Assembly: GCF_000711225.1 (NCBI RefSeq)
Contig: NZ_JOMG01000002.1
Coordinates: 2,120,501 to 2,184,500 of the forward strand
Origin: Pelobacter seleniigenes DSM 18267
GTDB taxonomy: Bacteria > Desulfobacterota > Desulfuromonadia > Desulfuromonadales > Geopsychrobacteraceae
Direction: 5' to 3'
DNA: 64,000 bases
Below are positions 25,841-35,447 of the stretch, one piece after another (the stretch's first letter is position 1; each line of letters begins with the position of its first letter). The translations under genes and the position numbers were made by a program. Below the pieces are notes generated by a model that had not been told where the DNA came from, made no database searches, and worked only from the letters and a program-made list of their open reading frames with translations.

Positions 25841-28198
25841 TCAATGGGTTGGGCTGTTTCCCGTTCCGGTACATGGGCCGGGCGCCGGTCCCCCTGCCGG
25901 GTTCAAGACATTTTCGATGGCCAGCAGGATGTCTTTTCTTTCCACCGGTTTGGTCAGAACCCGGCGGATGCCGATGGCGTTGATGTTGTCCGGGTGCACT
26001 GCGGCATCCATTTCCGGCGAAGAACCGGAGCAGAGAATGATCGGCATATCCGGCCTTATGGCGAGAAGCTTTTCCGCCAGCATGACACCGGTCAGGTGCG
26101 GCATGGTCTGATCGGTGATGACCAGGTCAAAGCGATCCGGCTGGGTTTTGAAGCGCTCCAGGGTTTTGCTGCTGTCTGTTTCGATGGTGACCTGATAGCC
26201 ATGCCGTTCCAGGGCCATTTTCATCCCGCTGGCATAATCCTTTTCATCATCGACAAACAGAATTCTTTCCTGATGAGCAACCTCTGCCGGGATCGTATTT
26301 GTGCATGCCTGAGGCTCCTGGCGGCTGATTTCCGGCAGCAGAATGACAAAAGTGGTGCCGATTTCGACAATACTGTTGGCTGAAATAGAGCCACCATGGT
26401 TTTTGATGATGCCATGGGCGATGGACAGGCCCAACCCGGTTCCGCTGCCGAGGGTCTTGGTCGTGAAAAAGGGATCGAAAATCCGTTCCAGGACATCTCG
26501 GCTCATCCCGTGACCAGTATCCGCGATCACCAGTTTGAGGTAGCTCCCCGCAGCCAAACCGGGGTAGTTTCGCACCTCATCTTCGCCGAGAACTGCTTTG
26601 CCCAGACTGATGTCCAGCACTCCACCTTTCTGTTTCATTGCATCGGCGGCATTAGTGCACAGGTTCATGATGACCTGGTGAATCTGGGTGGGATCGGCGG
26701 AAATCCAGCCGGATTTGTCATCAATATTCTTGCGCAGTTCGATGGTGGAGGGGAGCGTCGCCCGCAGCATGGTCAGACTTTCCAAGATAACCTGACCGAG
26801 TTGAATCGGTTTCTTGGGCTGTTCACTCTGGCGGCTGAAAGTCAGAAACTGTTTAACCAGCTTTTTCCCGCGCAGCCCGGCCTTCAGCACCAGATCCAGG
26901 AACGGCTGCAGGGGGCTTTCCGGTTCCAGGTCTTCCAGGGCGATTTCGATGTTGGTGATGATAATCGCCAGGATATTATTGAAGTCATGGGCTATCCCGC
27001 CGGACAAGGTGGCCAGGGCCTCCATCTTCTGGGCCTGACGCAATTGCCGCTGCAGCACGACCTCCTGGCTGACATCCCTGACCGTTGCGACATAACGGAT
27101 CACTTCGCCTTTTACATCAAAAACCGGCGCGATTCGTGCGTCGATATCATAGGTCGTGCCGTCCCTGCGCTTGTTGATGAAGTGTCCGGACAGGCTTTTG
27201 TTTTCGGCAAACACTTTGAGGATGGCCTGATGGAAATCGGGGTTGCGCCTGGGGCATTCAAAATCATTCAACCGCACGCCCAGGCTTTCCTGTTCCGGGA
27301 CCCCGCACAGCTTGACAAAGCTTGGATTGACATACTGGATGACCCCGTTGACGTCAAAGGTAATAATACCGTCCGACGTCTGGTCCACAACCGTCGCCAG
27401 CATCAGCCGTTCCTCGGTTTCCTGCCGATGTTCCCGGCGCATGCGCAGGGTTCTGATGCCGAAGGAGAGATCTTCGGCCAGTTCCGCCAAAATCTCGACC
27501 CGCTGCCTGACGAAGGTATCCACCTGATCGTTGAAAATCACCAGTGCTCCGAATACTTCGGTGCCATTGTGCAAGGGCAGGGCAATACAGGACGCATAGC
27601 CATATTTTTTGACCCTGTTGAGCCAGGGCGCAAAACGGGCTTCGGCCGCTAAATTGTTAAAGATAACGGCTTCCCCGGTCCTGATGCAGGTTCCGGCCGG
27701 ACCCAGTCCGATATCGGTCTCCGGTGCCCAGCTGGCCTGGAGATTATCCAGATAGTCGGTGTCGGCGCCCCAATGGGCCGCCGAGCGGAGACTTTTCTCC
27801 GGATTGTTCTGTTTGAAAGCCACCCAGGCCATGCTGTGGCCGCCGACTTCAACACAGATCCGGCAGATCTCCTGCATCAGTTTTTCTTCGTCTTCAATGC
27901 GGGTAATAGCGCGCGAGCATTCACTGATGCTGCGTAGGGAACGGTTGACTCGGTGCAGGGTCTTCTGGGTCTCTTCGATGGCGGTTTCCCAATAGGTCAA
28001 CATCCAGAAAAGCAGAATTGTCGAGATGACAATGAAAAACCAATGGCCGAGATTGATTGAATTAGACACCAAGTTCGGCTTATTCAGCAGAACGGCGAAT
28101 AACTGGTCGGACAGCAAAGCCCAGCCGCAACTGAGGATGAAGAAAAACAGGGTGATGGTGCCGGCGGTAAAATGTTTCTTGTGCGCGGAACTCCTCAT
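25841..28198 (-). CDS. Hybrid sensor histidine kinase (GAF-PAS-HisKA-HATPase-REC)
   Basis: A 785-residue membrane kinase. Two amino-terminal spans (FTAGTITLFFFILSCG and WFFIVISTILLFWMLTY) enclose a short loop. A GAF domain follows (GHSMAWVAFKQN onward), then a PAS/PAC domain (VDQTSDGIITFDVNGVIQYVNP), a phosphoacceptor helix with SGGIAHDFNNILAII, a HATPase domain with DTGHGM and GTGLGLSIAHG, and a carboxy-terminal receiver with Asp in LVITDQTMPHLTG. The DFNN phosphoacceptor type is common in such hybrids. AAGGAG ten bases before ATG 28198 supports the start. No separate regulator is adjacent. Confidence 0.93.
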   Translation of the reverse strand: MRSSAHKKHFTAGTITLFFFILSCGWALLSDQLFAVLLNKPNLVSNSINLGHWFFIVISTILLFWMLTYWETAIEETQKTLHRVNRSLRSISECSRAITRIEDEEKLMQEICRICVEVGGHSMAWVAFKQNNPEKSLRSAAHWGADTDYLDNLQASWAPETDIGLGPAGTCIRTGEAVIFNNLAAEARFAPWLNRVKKYGYASCIALPLHNGTEVFGALVIFNDQVDTFVRQRVEILAELAEDLSFGIRTLRMRREHRQETEERLMLATVVDQTSDGIITFDVNGVIQYVNPSFVKLCGVPEQESLGVRLNDFECPRRNPDFHQAILKVFAENKSLSGHFINKRRDGTTYDIDARIAPVFDVKGEVIRYVATVRDVSQEVVLQRQLRQAQKMEALATLSGGIAHDFNNILAIIITNIEIALEDLEPESPLQPFLDLVLKAGLRGKKLVKQFLTFSRQSEQPKKPIQLGQVILESLTMLRATLPSTIELRKNIDDKSGWISADPTQIHQVIMNLCTNAADAMKQKGGVLDISLGKAVLGEDEVRNYPGLAAGSYLKLVIADTGHGMSRDVLERIFDPFFTTKTLGSGTGLGLSIAHGIIKNHGGSISANSIVEIGTTFVILLPEISRQEPQACTNTIPAEVAHQERILFVDDEKDYASGMKMALERHGYQVTIETDSSKTLERFKTQPDRFDLVITDQTMPHLTGVMLAEKLLAIRPDMPIILCSGSSPEMDAAVHPDNINAIGIRRVLTKPVERKDILLAIENVLNPAGGPAPGPCTGTGNSPTH

Positions 28199-28335
28199 AA
28201 AAAATGATCTCCTTGCCATGGGAGGGCAAACATTGCATGCCAAGCGGGCTGTATTTAAGTTAAGCGGTCGAACAACGGTGCTCTGTCCTGGAGCGCTGCT
28301 GCTAGTTTAACACTCGAATAGGGAGATTTGGAGAG

Positions 28336-28353
28336 AAAGAAAGAACTTTCTTT
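28336..28353. repeat. Perfect palindrome in the tex/kinase divergent region
   Basis: AAAGAAAG-AA-CTTTCTTT, an 8+2+8 inverted repeat about 140 bp upstream of the hybrid kinase start; possible operator. Confidence 0.4.
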
Positions 28354-28418
28354 AATGACTGAACCAGCCGGAAAGCAGAGCGAAGGACCAGGTCTGCGGC
28401 AAATGGCTAGTGCCGTAC

Positions 28419-28491
28419 AAAAAAGAGGCCCAGTGTCGGAGGGGGGTGACACCGGGCCAATAAGAGCTGAGCTTTTGCAAACCCAACCCTC
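28419..28491 (-). ncRNA. Candidate ~72-nt small RNA with C-rich terminator loop
   Basis: On the minus strand a good sigma-70 promoter (28498-28526) predicts a start near 28491. About 33 bases later an intrinsic terminator follows: GGCCCGGTGTC pairs with GACACTGGGCC (one G-U) around a ten-base loop ACCCCCCTCC, then TCTTTTTT ending at 28419. No open frame with a ribosome site fits within it. The loop is complementary to Shine-Dalgarno G-runs. It could instead be an attenuated leader of the kinase gene 220 bases downstream. Confidence 0.6.
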
Positions 28492-28497
28492 TCTGCA

Positions 28498-28526
28498 ATT
28501 ATCCTCTTTGTTGCGGTTGTGGTCAA
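28498..28526 (-). promoter_or_regulatory. Sigma-70 promoter of the candidate sRNA
   Basis: On the minus strand TTGACC (28521-28526) and GATAAT (28498-28503) are 17 bases apart, each one mismatch from consensus. Confidence 0.65.
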
Positions 28527-28734
28527 TCTTCAAAATCAATAGTTTAGCAACCTGCAGCTGATGGTGAGGAACCGCGCATGGTTTCAAAAGCCCTTCTTCA
28601 GCCCTCTTGGACGGAATTTTGGCCAGGTCCACGGCCGCCAGAGCGCTTTGCAAATCTTCGACAGCATGGTAACATCCGCATCCTTTGATTCTGGAAGAGA
28701 ACCAAAAATATCTATATTTGACAGGTTATGGAAG

Positions 28735-31035
28735 ATGATGAATCAGATCGAAAGCTTTGATATTCCGGCGTTACTGGTGGAAGAAACCGGCCTGCAGCCG
28801 TTTCAGGTCAAGCAGACCATCGCGCTGCTTGAAGAAGGTGCAACGGTTCCGTTTATTGCTCGTTATCGTAAAGAAGCCACCGGCGAGCTGGATGAAGTTC
28901 AGGTGCGTCTGCTGCAGGAGCGGCTGGCCTACTTTAAGGAGCTGGAGGAGCGCCGCCAGACGATTCTGAAATCAATCGATGAGCAAGGCAAACTGACCGC
29001 TGAGCTCAAGGGCAAAATTCTCGAGTGCCGGCAGAAGACCGAGCTAGAGGATCTTTACCTGCCCTTTAAGCCGAAACGGCGCACCAAAGCAACCATTGCC
29101 AAAGAGCAGGGGCTGGAGCCGCTGGCTCAGCAGATCCTGCAGGCGGTGACTGCGGAACCTGATCTTGCGACCCTGGCGCAGGCTTTTGTCGATGTAGAGC
29201 GGGGCGTTGCCGACCCGGCCGCGGCCCTGTTGGGTGCCGGCTTCATCCTTGCCGAAGAGTTTGCCGATACGGCGGAAGCGCGGGCTGTTGTTCGTGAGCT
29301 GACCTGGGAGGAAGGTATTTTCCGGTCTCAGCCGGCCCGTGGCAAAGAGGGGGCGGTCAGTAAATTTGAAATGTATTATGATTTCAGTGAGCCGCTGAAG
29401 CAAATCCCTTCCCACCGCATGCTGGCCATGCGGCGCGGCGAAAAAGAAGAGTTTCTGCGTCTCCAGGTTGAAGCACCGGAAACCGAAATCATGCAGCGGT
29501 TGGGGCGTTTGCTGATTCCGCAGGGCAACCCCTTCGGGACTTGGTTCAAAGAGGTCATTGCCGACGCCTATAACCGCCTGCTGTTCCCTTCCATCGAAGT
29601 TGAGTTGCGCCTCAAGGCCAAGCAGAATGCCGATGAGGATGCCATCAAAGTCTTCGCGGAAAATCTCCGCAACCTGCTGCTGGCCGCCCCGGCCGGAAGT
29701 CGCCGGGTGCTCGGAGTGGACCCGGGGCTGCGGACCGGCTCCAAACTGGCGGCGGTTGACGGCACCGGCCGCTTTCTCGATCATGTCACCATCTATCCCC
29801 ATACCGGCGGCGGGCGGGTCGACGCTGCCCGGCAGGATCTGCTGCGGCTGATCGATCAGCACCAGATCGAAATGATCGCCATCGGCAATGGCACCGCCAG
29901 TCGGGAAATGGACCAATTTGTCCGCATGGTTCTGAAAGAGGCCGGTAAGTCGCTGCCCGTGGTCATGGTCAGTGAGGCCGGGGCCAGTGTCTATTCCGCC
30001 TCCGATATCGCGCGCGAGGAATTTCCGGATCTTGACCTGACCGTCCGTGGCGCCATTTCCATCGCCCGGCGCCTGCAGGATCCGTTGGCCGAGCTGGTCA
30101 AGGTCGATCCCAAAAGTATCGGTGTCGGCCAGTATCAACACGATGTCAATCAGTCGGCCTTGAAGAAATCCCTCGACGAAGTGGTCGAGTCCTGTGTCAA
30201 CTATGTCGGGGTCGATCTCAATACCGCCAGCTGGGCACTGCTCAGTTTTGTCTCCGGCATCGGTGAATCCCTGGCCAAGGGGATTGTCAAACATCGCGAC
30301 AGCAATGGTGGTTTTGTCCGCCGTAAACAATTACTGGAGGTTCCCCGCTTCGGGCAGAAAGCTTTTGAGCAGGCCGCCGGATTCTTGCGGATTCGCAATG
30401 GCGAGGTGGCTCTGGACAATACCGCGGTTCACCCTGAACGTTATAGCCTGGTGGAGCAGATGGCGGCGGATGCCGGTGTCGATCTGGCAAAATTGATTGC
30501 CGAGCCTGGTTTGCTGGAGCGCATCGATCTGCAGCGTTACGTTGCCGCTGACGTCGGTCTGCCAACCTTGCGCGATATTATCGCCGAACTGAAAAAGCCG
30601 GGCCGTGATCCGCGTGATAGCTTTGTCTCGACCAGTTTTCGCGAGGATGTGACCGAGGTCAAAGACCTCAAGGAAGGGATGACCCTGAACGGAGTGGTCA
30701 CCAACGTCGCGGCCTTCGGTGCTTTTGTCGATATCGGCGTTCACCAGGACGGTCTGGTGCATGTCAGTCAGCTGGCTGATCGCTTTGTCAAGGATCCCAA
30801 CGATGTGGTCAAGGTCGGTCAGCAGGTTCAGGTGCGGGTGCTTGAAGTCGATCTGCAGCGCAAGCGGATTTCCCTGACCATGCGTAGTGGGGAAGCCAAG
30901 CCGGCGGGGACGGAGATGAAAAAAGGCGGACCGGCAGCCGCCCCGAAAAAGCAAAAGACCAAACAGTCTCCTGCGGGCAAGACCGACCTGGCGGCCGCCC
31001 TTGAAAAATCAGGATTCAGGGTTCGTAAAAGTTGA
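28735..31035 (+). CDS. tex: Tex-family RNA-binding transcription accessory protein
   Basis: A 766-residue Tex protein. The amino-terminal helical region has ATVPFIARYRKEATGELDE; the YqgF/RNase H-like domain has VLGVDPGLRTGSKLA; helix-hairpin-helix motifs follow (GIGESLAKGIVKHR); and an S1 RNA-binding domain lies near the end (LNGVVTNVAAFGAFVDIGVHQ in part). A lysine-rich tail of about 55 residues extends past S1. ATG 28735 is preferred, since the frame opens earlier without homology-like sequence. Confidence 0.96.
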   Translation: MMNQIESFDIPALLVEETGLQPFQVKQTIALLEEGATVPFIARYRKEATGELDEVQVRLLQERLAYFKELEERRQTILKSIDEQGKLTAELKGKILECRQKTELEDLYLPFKPKRRTKATIAKEQGLEPLAQQILQAVTAEPDLATLAQAFVDVERGVADPAAALLGAGFILAEEFADTAEARAVVRELTWEEGIFRSQPARGKEGAVSKFEMYYDFSEPLKQIPSHRMLAMRRGEKEEFLRLQVEAPETEIMQRLGRLLIPQGNPFGTWFKEVIADAYNRLLFPSIEVELRLKAKQNADEDAIKVFAENLRNLLLAAPAGSRRVLGVDPGLRTGSKLAAVDGTGRFLDHVTIYPHTGGGRVDAARQDLLRLIDQHQIEMIAIGNGTASREMDQFVRMVLKEAGKSLPVVMVSEAGASVYSASDIAREEFPDLDLTVRGAISIARRLQDPLAELVKVDPKSIGVGQYQHDVNQSALKKSLDEVVESCVNYVGVDLNTASWALLSFVSGIGESLAKGIVKHRDSNGGFVRRKQLLEVPRFGQKAFEQAAGFLRIRNGEVALDNTAVHPERYSLVEQMAADAGVDLAKLIAEPGLLERIDLQRYVAADVGLPTLRDIIAELKKPGRDPRDSFVSTSFREDVTEVKDLKEGMTLNGVVTNVAAFGAFVDIGVHQDGLVHVSQLADRFVKDPNDVVKVGQQVQVRVLEVDLQRKRISLTMRSGEAKPAGTEMKKGGPAAAPKKQKTKQSPAGKTDLAAALEKSGFRVRKS

Positions 31036-31050
31036 TGAAAGAAAGACTCG

Positions 31051-31086
31051 GCCGGGTGTCCGGACGTTCGTGAGACCCGGCTTTTT
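31051..31086 (+). terminator. Terminator of tex
   Basis: GCCGGGT pairs with ACCCGGC (31051-31057 with 31075-31081) and five Ts follow, 15 bases after the tex stop. The T-run abuts the stop of the convergent CheW gene. Confidence 0.8.
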
Positions 31087-33742
31087 AAAAAGCTTCTTCC
31101 GGTTCAGGTTGACAGCTGTCTTCTTCCAACAAGGTATTGATGAGTTTGTCCGGATCAATGATCAACAGCAGTCGCTGGTGAGTCGATTTTTCATTCGGCT
31201 TAACCAGGCACTCAAGATAATTAGATTTTGAATCCCCGAACTGCTTGACCGGTTCCATGCGTTTTTTGCTGACCGCCGGAATTTGGCCCAGGTTGTCAAC
31301 GACCAGCCCGATCCGCTCATTGTTCGCCTTGACGATGACGATCGGGGCTCGTTCCTGCGGCTCTTTTGCAGCCAGTCCTTGACTGAGCTGGCGCCGGAAA
31401 TCGATGACTGTGACCAGCTTGTCTTGGTACATTGTCTTGCCAAGGATGAACCTGGCTGAGCCCGGGATGTGAATGATTCGTCCGGCATAGATGGCTTCGC
31501 AAACTTTTTCGGCCCGCACTCCCAACCATTGTTGTCCGGCAAAGAAGGTCGCCAATTCCACGATATCACCGTTATCCCGGATGTTGTCTGCCCCGCTGCC
31601 GGTGGCAGGTTTCCGGGGTTTCTTGAGGTGTGCGGATGTCACTGGGGCCAATGGCATGAAGATCAGGCCAATAATGTCGTTGGCATATCCGTCGGTTGTT
31701 TTGTATTCACGATAACCGCTGCTGGTCCGCGCTCCGACAGCGTAATAACTGCCTTCAAATTCAATAACGCTGGAAAATCCGCTGCCGGGAGGACAACGGA
31801 AAAAGCCTTGGTCGATGGCGAGAGACTGACCGATTTTAAACCGTTCTTCAGTGGAACTGATGATATCTCCATGCCGATCGGTAAAAATTCCGAAACAGCC
31901 TTCAGCTACGGCTCCGGATTGATCCCGCAGCAGTGAATCGTGCAGCATATCTTTGAACTGAGGGGTGCTGTCAAAGACGATACCTATTCCTCCCACGCTT
32001 CGACCCTGGCTCTGTGGCCCCTTGATTGCAGCGCTATAAATATAGGTATGTTGCTGCTGGTATAGTGCAGTTGCCGCAAAAGGTGAAACGCAATAGTCCT
32101 GGGATGTTTTTAGCTCCAGAGTCTGTTGTACCCAAGGCTCTTGCAGGACCGTGCCCAGCAACCCCTGTTCCTCCGCATTCGAGACTGCCAGGATTTTTCC
32201 GCTCCGATCAAAAACCAGCAGATTGGTATAGACGGTATACAACCCGTTGATATAACGGAGAATCGCTGCAATCTTTTGTTGTTCCTGTTCCGAGCGTTCA
32301 GTTTGGGCGAGAATTCTGCGAAAATCCGACGTCAAAGCCCACCAGCGGCAATCGTTTGCCCGTTCATATAAGTTTCGATCCATGATGTCGACAGCCAGTG
32401 CAGCCTGAAATTCAACATCATTCAGCAGCCCACTGATGACGGTTTTGTGGAGATTATCGATTGATTCCTCAAAAACTTTTTTGGTTCTGGCCCCGGCAGC
32501 GGAGATATTCCAAAGAAGGACTTTGCTTTGGGTGTCAGTTTCGCGGACATTCCCATTCCAGACGGTTCGTTCCAGTTCATCCTGAATGTGGTCAGCCTGA
32601 CCCGGAATAGAGCGCAGTGTGTCTGAAAACAGGCGTGAGCCATGCATAACCGATTCAAGCATGTCTTCTTCGGCAGAGGTTTTGAGGCCGATGGCGGTAT
32701 TTTGCGTAAATGCATGCTCAATGGGAAGCATGACATGGCCGTACCAACCCAGTCCGAAAAAACCTTGGTAGCCTTTGGTCGCGCAGGTCTTTGAAAGATA
32801 TTCCCGGCCGGCAAAGCGAGTGATGGAAAAATCCTGCTGCGGATTGAAATTTACCGTGACGCCGAGGGGAACCTGATTCGGATCACTACTGGCCAGGACC
32901 CGGCCGCTGCTGTCAAGAAGGGTCAGGATTGACCAATCATCCGTTTTGGACAGACTTTTGAAAATTCCCTGCATTTCATCTTCAAAGCGAAAGCAGAGAC
33001 ATAAAATCCCAAGGGGGGCGGACCCGACGACATTGGTTTCGGTAACCCGGTAGGCATAGATCAAGGCTTGCTCTTCCGCGGGCAGCAGGTCGCTGTGGCG
33101 ATAAGTTTCGACATACTCTGCCGAGGTATTCAATACCTCCTGGAGCAAAGGATCATGTGACTGGGTAATATTATTATCCGGGTCGAGTTGGGCAAGAACC
33201 TGTCCGCCGGTATCAAGCAGTATGATATTGAAATAGACAGAGTATTTGGCGACATATTCCTGAAATCTGGCCGTCAAGGATGCTGATGCTCCCTGCTGAT
33301 CGGCAGTGGCCAAGAGGTTTTGCCCGGCGGGAAATCGCGCTGTATCGGTTGGCGTGGATATTTGCTTCGGCGAGGATTTAAGAAAGCGGCGGATATCCTC
33401 ATCGGTTGCCAAAAAACCGATATCGGCAGTGCGCTCAAACAGGTTACGGATGACAATGTCGACAGTGACTTGCGCTTTTCCGGTCAATTCCCGGACGGTT
33501 TTGTTGAGGATTTCCAAACCTAATTGACCAAGCAATTCCGAAGTGAGGTGCTGAAACCCCTGGTGGGTTTCACTCATATCCATACCGGTTCCACTCATCT
33601 GCCCGAGAATGGTCAACAACTCCCACTGGCTGCCGAGATTTCGCAACTCTTCCCGATAACTCTCAACATCGTCCATATGGTTAATCAACCCCTGAAGGGC
33701 GGCGGGAACTTGCACATCTTTGTAGGTAATATGGCGGGTCAT
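31085..33742 (-). CDS. CheW-domain protein with two internal Cache-like sensor regions
   Basis: An 885-residue protein. The last ~150 residues are a CheW domain (FFAGQQWLGVRAEKVCEAI, then DKLVTVIDFRRQL, then RIGLVVDNLG). Before it are two related sensor segments, each opening with a RNLxERxxD helix: RNLFERTADIGFLATDEDIRRFL near residue 105 in part, and RNLYERANDCRWWALTSDF near 475, each followed by a strand pair of Cache/PDC type (NIILLDTGGQVLAQLD; NLLVFDRSGKILAVS). I see no signal peptide or membrane span, so it appears cytoplasmic. ATG 33742 has AAGGA upstream. It probably links redox or small-molecule sensing to a CheA kinase encoded elsewhere. Confidence 0.85.
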   Translation of the reverse strand: MTRHITYKDVQVPAALQGLINHMDDVESYREELRNLGSQWELLTILGQMSGTGMDMSETHQGFQHLTSELLGQLGLEILNKTVRELTGKAQVTVDIVIRNLFERTADIGFLATDEDIRRFLKSSPKQISTPTDTARFPAGQNLLATADQQGASASLTARFQEYVAKYSVYFNIILLDTGGQVLAQLDPDNNITQSHDPLLQEVLNTSAEYVETYRHSDLLPAEEQALIYAYRVTETNVVGSAPLGILCLCFRFEDEMQGIFKSLSKTDDWSILTLLDSSGRVLASSDPNQVPLGVTVNFNPQQDFSITRFAGREYLSKTCATKGYQGFFGLGWYGHVMLPIEHAFTQNTAIGLKTSAEEDMLESVMHGSRLFSDTLRSIPGQADHIQDELERTVWNGNVRETDTQSKVLLWNISAAGARTKKVFEESIDNLHKTVISGLLNDVEFQAALAVDIMDRNLYERANDCRWWALTSDFRRILAQTERSEQEQQKIAAILRYINGLYTVYTNLLVFDRSGKILAVSNAEEQGLLGTVLQEPWVQQTLELKTSQDYCVSPFAATALYQQQHTYIYSAAIKGPQSQGRSVGGIGIVFDSTPQFKDMLHDSLLRDQSGAVAEGCFGIFTDRHGDIISSTEERFKIGQSLAIDQGFFRCPPGSGFSSVIEFEGSYYAVGARTSSGYREYKTTDGYANDIIGLIFMPLAPVTSAHLKKPRKPATGSGADNIRDNGDIVELATFFAGQQWLGVRAEKVCEAIYAGRIIHIPGSARFILGKTMYQDKLVTVIDFRRQLSQGLAAKEPQERAPIVIVKANNERIGLVVDNLGQIPAVSKKRMEPVKQFGDSKSNYLECLVKPNEKSTHQRLLLIIDPDKLINTLLEEDSCQPEPEEAF

Positions 33743-34167
33743 ATGAGTTGGTCCTTTTCTCAATCAATGAATCTACTGGTTAGCGCAGCGGTCCCGTTAG
33801 CCTATTCCTTGCAGGCCAAGCAGATCGACTCATCATTGAGGTATTTATATGAGGACTCTCTCATATTTATAAATACTAATATCAGCAAAAAGGGGAGAGT
33901 TCAACGAAAATATAAAACACTTAAAAATAAGTAGAAATTTTTTTAGCAGGATGTTGTGAGGGAATGTGCCTTAACAACTCCGGCCGGTTTTTAAAGCGAA
34001 AAAAGGCGGGGATGGTTCTGCTGCAGTCACCAGGACCAATGGATAAAACATCAGGAGATGCAACCAGGGTATCTCACCCTGGTTGCAAAATGAAGATTAA
34101 ATTCTGTTTCCCGGTTCAAAATCGGTTCGGGCATTGGCTCTTCTGTGCCTGTCAACCTCGTTACTGA
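33743..34167. other. Intergenic region with a 12-bp hairpin
   Basis: No gene seen. TGCAACCAGGGT (34059-34070) pairs perfectly with ACCCTGGTTGCA (34076-34087) around five bases, without a T-run, on the downstream side of gldA. The left part is AT-rich and should hold the CheW-gene promoter. Confidence 0.5.
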
Positions 34168-35262
34168 TCAGGCCCTTTTTCGTTTCCGCCCATAGGCATC
34201 AGCAGCCTTCAGTGCCGCAACCACCATGGCTGCGGTGACCGGGATCGGTTCGTTGTGGATCGTCTCTCCCTCGGCGCAGGCGGCTTCGGCGACCTGTTGC
34301 AGCGCTGCATCGGTTACCTCGGCCAGGCCAATGTCGGCCAGGGTGGTCGGCAGACCGACCCGTTCGCAGAAGCTGAAGACCCGCTCAATGGTTGCCGCCG
34401 GTTTGTCCGTTAAAATCAGTGAGGTCAGGGTGCCGATGGCGACTTTCTCGCCGTGAAAATACTGATGGGTTCCCGGCAGCACGGTCAGACCGTTGTGAAT
34501 GGCGTGGGCTGCCGCCAGTCCACCGCTTTCAAAGCCCAACCCGCTGAGCAGGGTATTGGCTTCGACGATTCTTTCCAGCGCCGGAGTGACGGCCTGGGCA
34601 GCGCAGGCAATAACCGCCTGCTCGCCATATTCCATAAGGGTCTTGAAGCAGAGCTCGGCAAGGCTGAATGCGGTCATTGACCCTTTATCCCCGCTCATGT
34701 TGCCGGCATATTTTTTGTGACAGGACTCCGCTTCAAACCAGGTGGCCAAGGCATCGCCCATCCCCGAAATGACAAAGCGTGCCGGCGAACGGGCCACGAT
34801 TCCACTGTCGACAAGAACCAGGTCCGGGTTTTTGGGCAACAGTAGATAGCGTTTGAATGCGCCTTCCCGGGTATAGATGACGGCCAGAGCGCTGCAGGGT
34901 GCATCTGTTGAGGCGATGGTTGGAACGATCGCCACCGGTTTTTTCAATTGATGGGCCAGCGCCTTTGCCGTATCTAGGGATTTACCGCCACCAATGCCAA
35001 CCACGACTTCGCATTGCGCGTCGGCGGCGATAGTGGCAAGCCGGGCAATTTCCTCATCCGAGCATTCCCCGGTAAATTTTTCCAGGGCAACCTTCAGCTG
35101 TTTGTCCATCTCCGGCAAAAATTCAGAGAGCAGGCAGTCATGGACAAACGGATCACAAACAACGAAACAGCTTTTCCCGAACCGCGAAACTTCCTGACCG
35201 AGCCGAGCCAGGGCTCCTGAGCCTTGAACATACCTTCCTGGGAATAATGTCGTGCTGATCAT
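34168..35262 (-). CDS. gldA: Glycerol dehydrogenase
   Basis: A 364-residue group III metal-dependent dehydrogenase matching GldA in length (E. coli 367). The nucleotide motif is GIGGGKSLDTAKA; the zinc ligands are Asp in ISGMGDALATW and His in AAAHAIHNGL and FHGEKVAIG. It interconverts glycerol and dihydroxyacetone with NAD. A strong AAGGAGG precedes ATG 35262. No dihydroxyacetone kinase is adjacent. Related 1,2-diol specificities are possible. Confidence 0.93.
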   Translation of the reverse strand: MISTTLFPGRYVQGSGALARLGQEVSRFGKSCFVVCDPFVHDCLLSEFLPEMDKQLKVALEKFTGECSDEEIARLATIAADAQCEVVVGIGGGKSLDTAKALAHQLKKPVAIVPTIASTDAPCSALAVIYTREGAFKRYLLLPKNPDLVLVDSGIVARSPARFVISGMGDALATWFEAESCHKKYAGNMSGDKGSMTAFSLAELCFKTLMEYGEQAVIACAAQAVTPALERIVEANTLLSGLGFESGGLAAAHAIHNGLTVLPGTHQYFHGEKVAIGTLTSLILTDKPAATIERVFSFCERVGLPTTLADIGLAEVTDAALQQVAEAACAEGETIHNEPIPVTAAMVVAALKAADAYGRKRKRA

Positions 35263-35302
35263 AGTGTTCCTCCTTGATGATGATTGTACCGTGAGCTATC
35301 AA

Positions 35303-35447
35303 GCTGTTGAAAAACAGTTTGTCGAGCCCATGGATGAGAGATCAAAATCAATGACGACTTCTACGTCCTTGATTTTGCGCGGTGGAGGAAATCAGACTTT
35401 TCTCCACCGGGCTTGAAAAAGGCCAGGGGTGGACTTTTTCAACAACC
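35303..35447 (-). repeat. Dispersed intergenic repeat, copy B (full element)
   Basis: About 145 bp with inverted ends: GCTGTTGAAAAAC on the left, and on the right the reverse complement of GGTTGTTGAAAAAG. The interior has a strong dyad, CAAAATCAA with TTGATTTTG, and a second, GGTGGAG with CTCCACC. Read on the minus strand, its end (TTGTTGAAAAAGTCCACCCC) matches copies A and C. The 7-mer TATCAAG flanks it at 35297-35303 and 35454-35460, possibly a target duplication. No coding capacity. Confidence 0.65.

Noticed and set aside
26396-27652. 418-codon open frame on + across the hybrid kinase
   Set aside because: Antisense shadow; the kinase on the minus strand has all its domains in order.
33750-33900. 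FliA (sigma-28) promoter for the CheW gene
   Set aside because: A TAAA and a CGAT element on the minus strand are one base off the usual spacing and poorly matched elsewhere.
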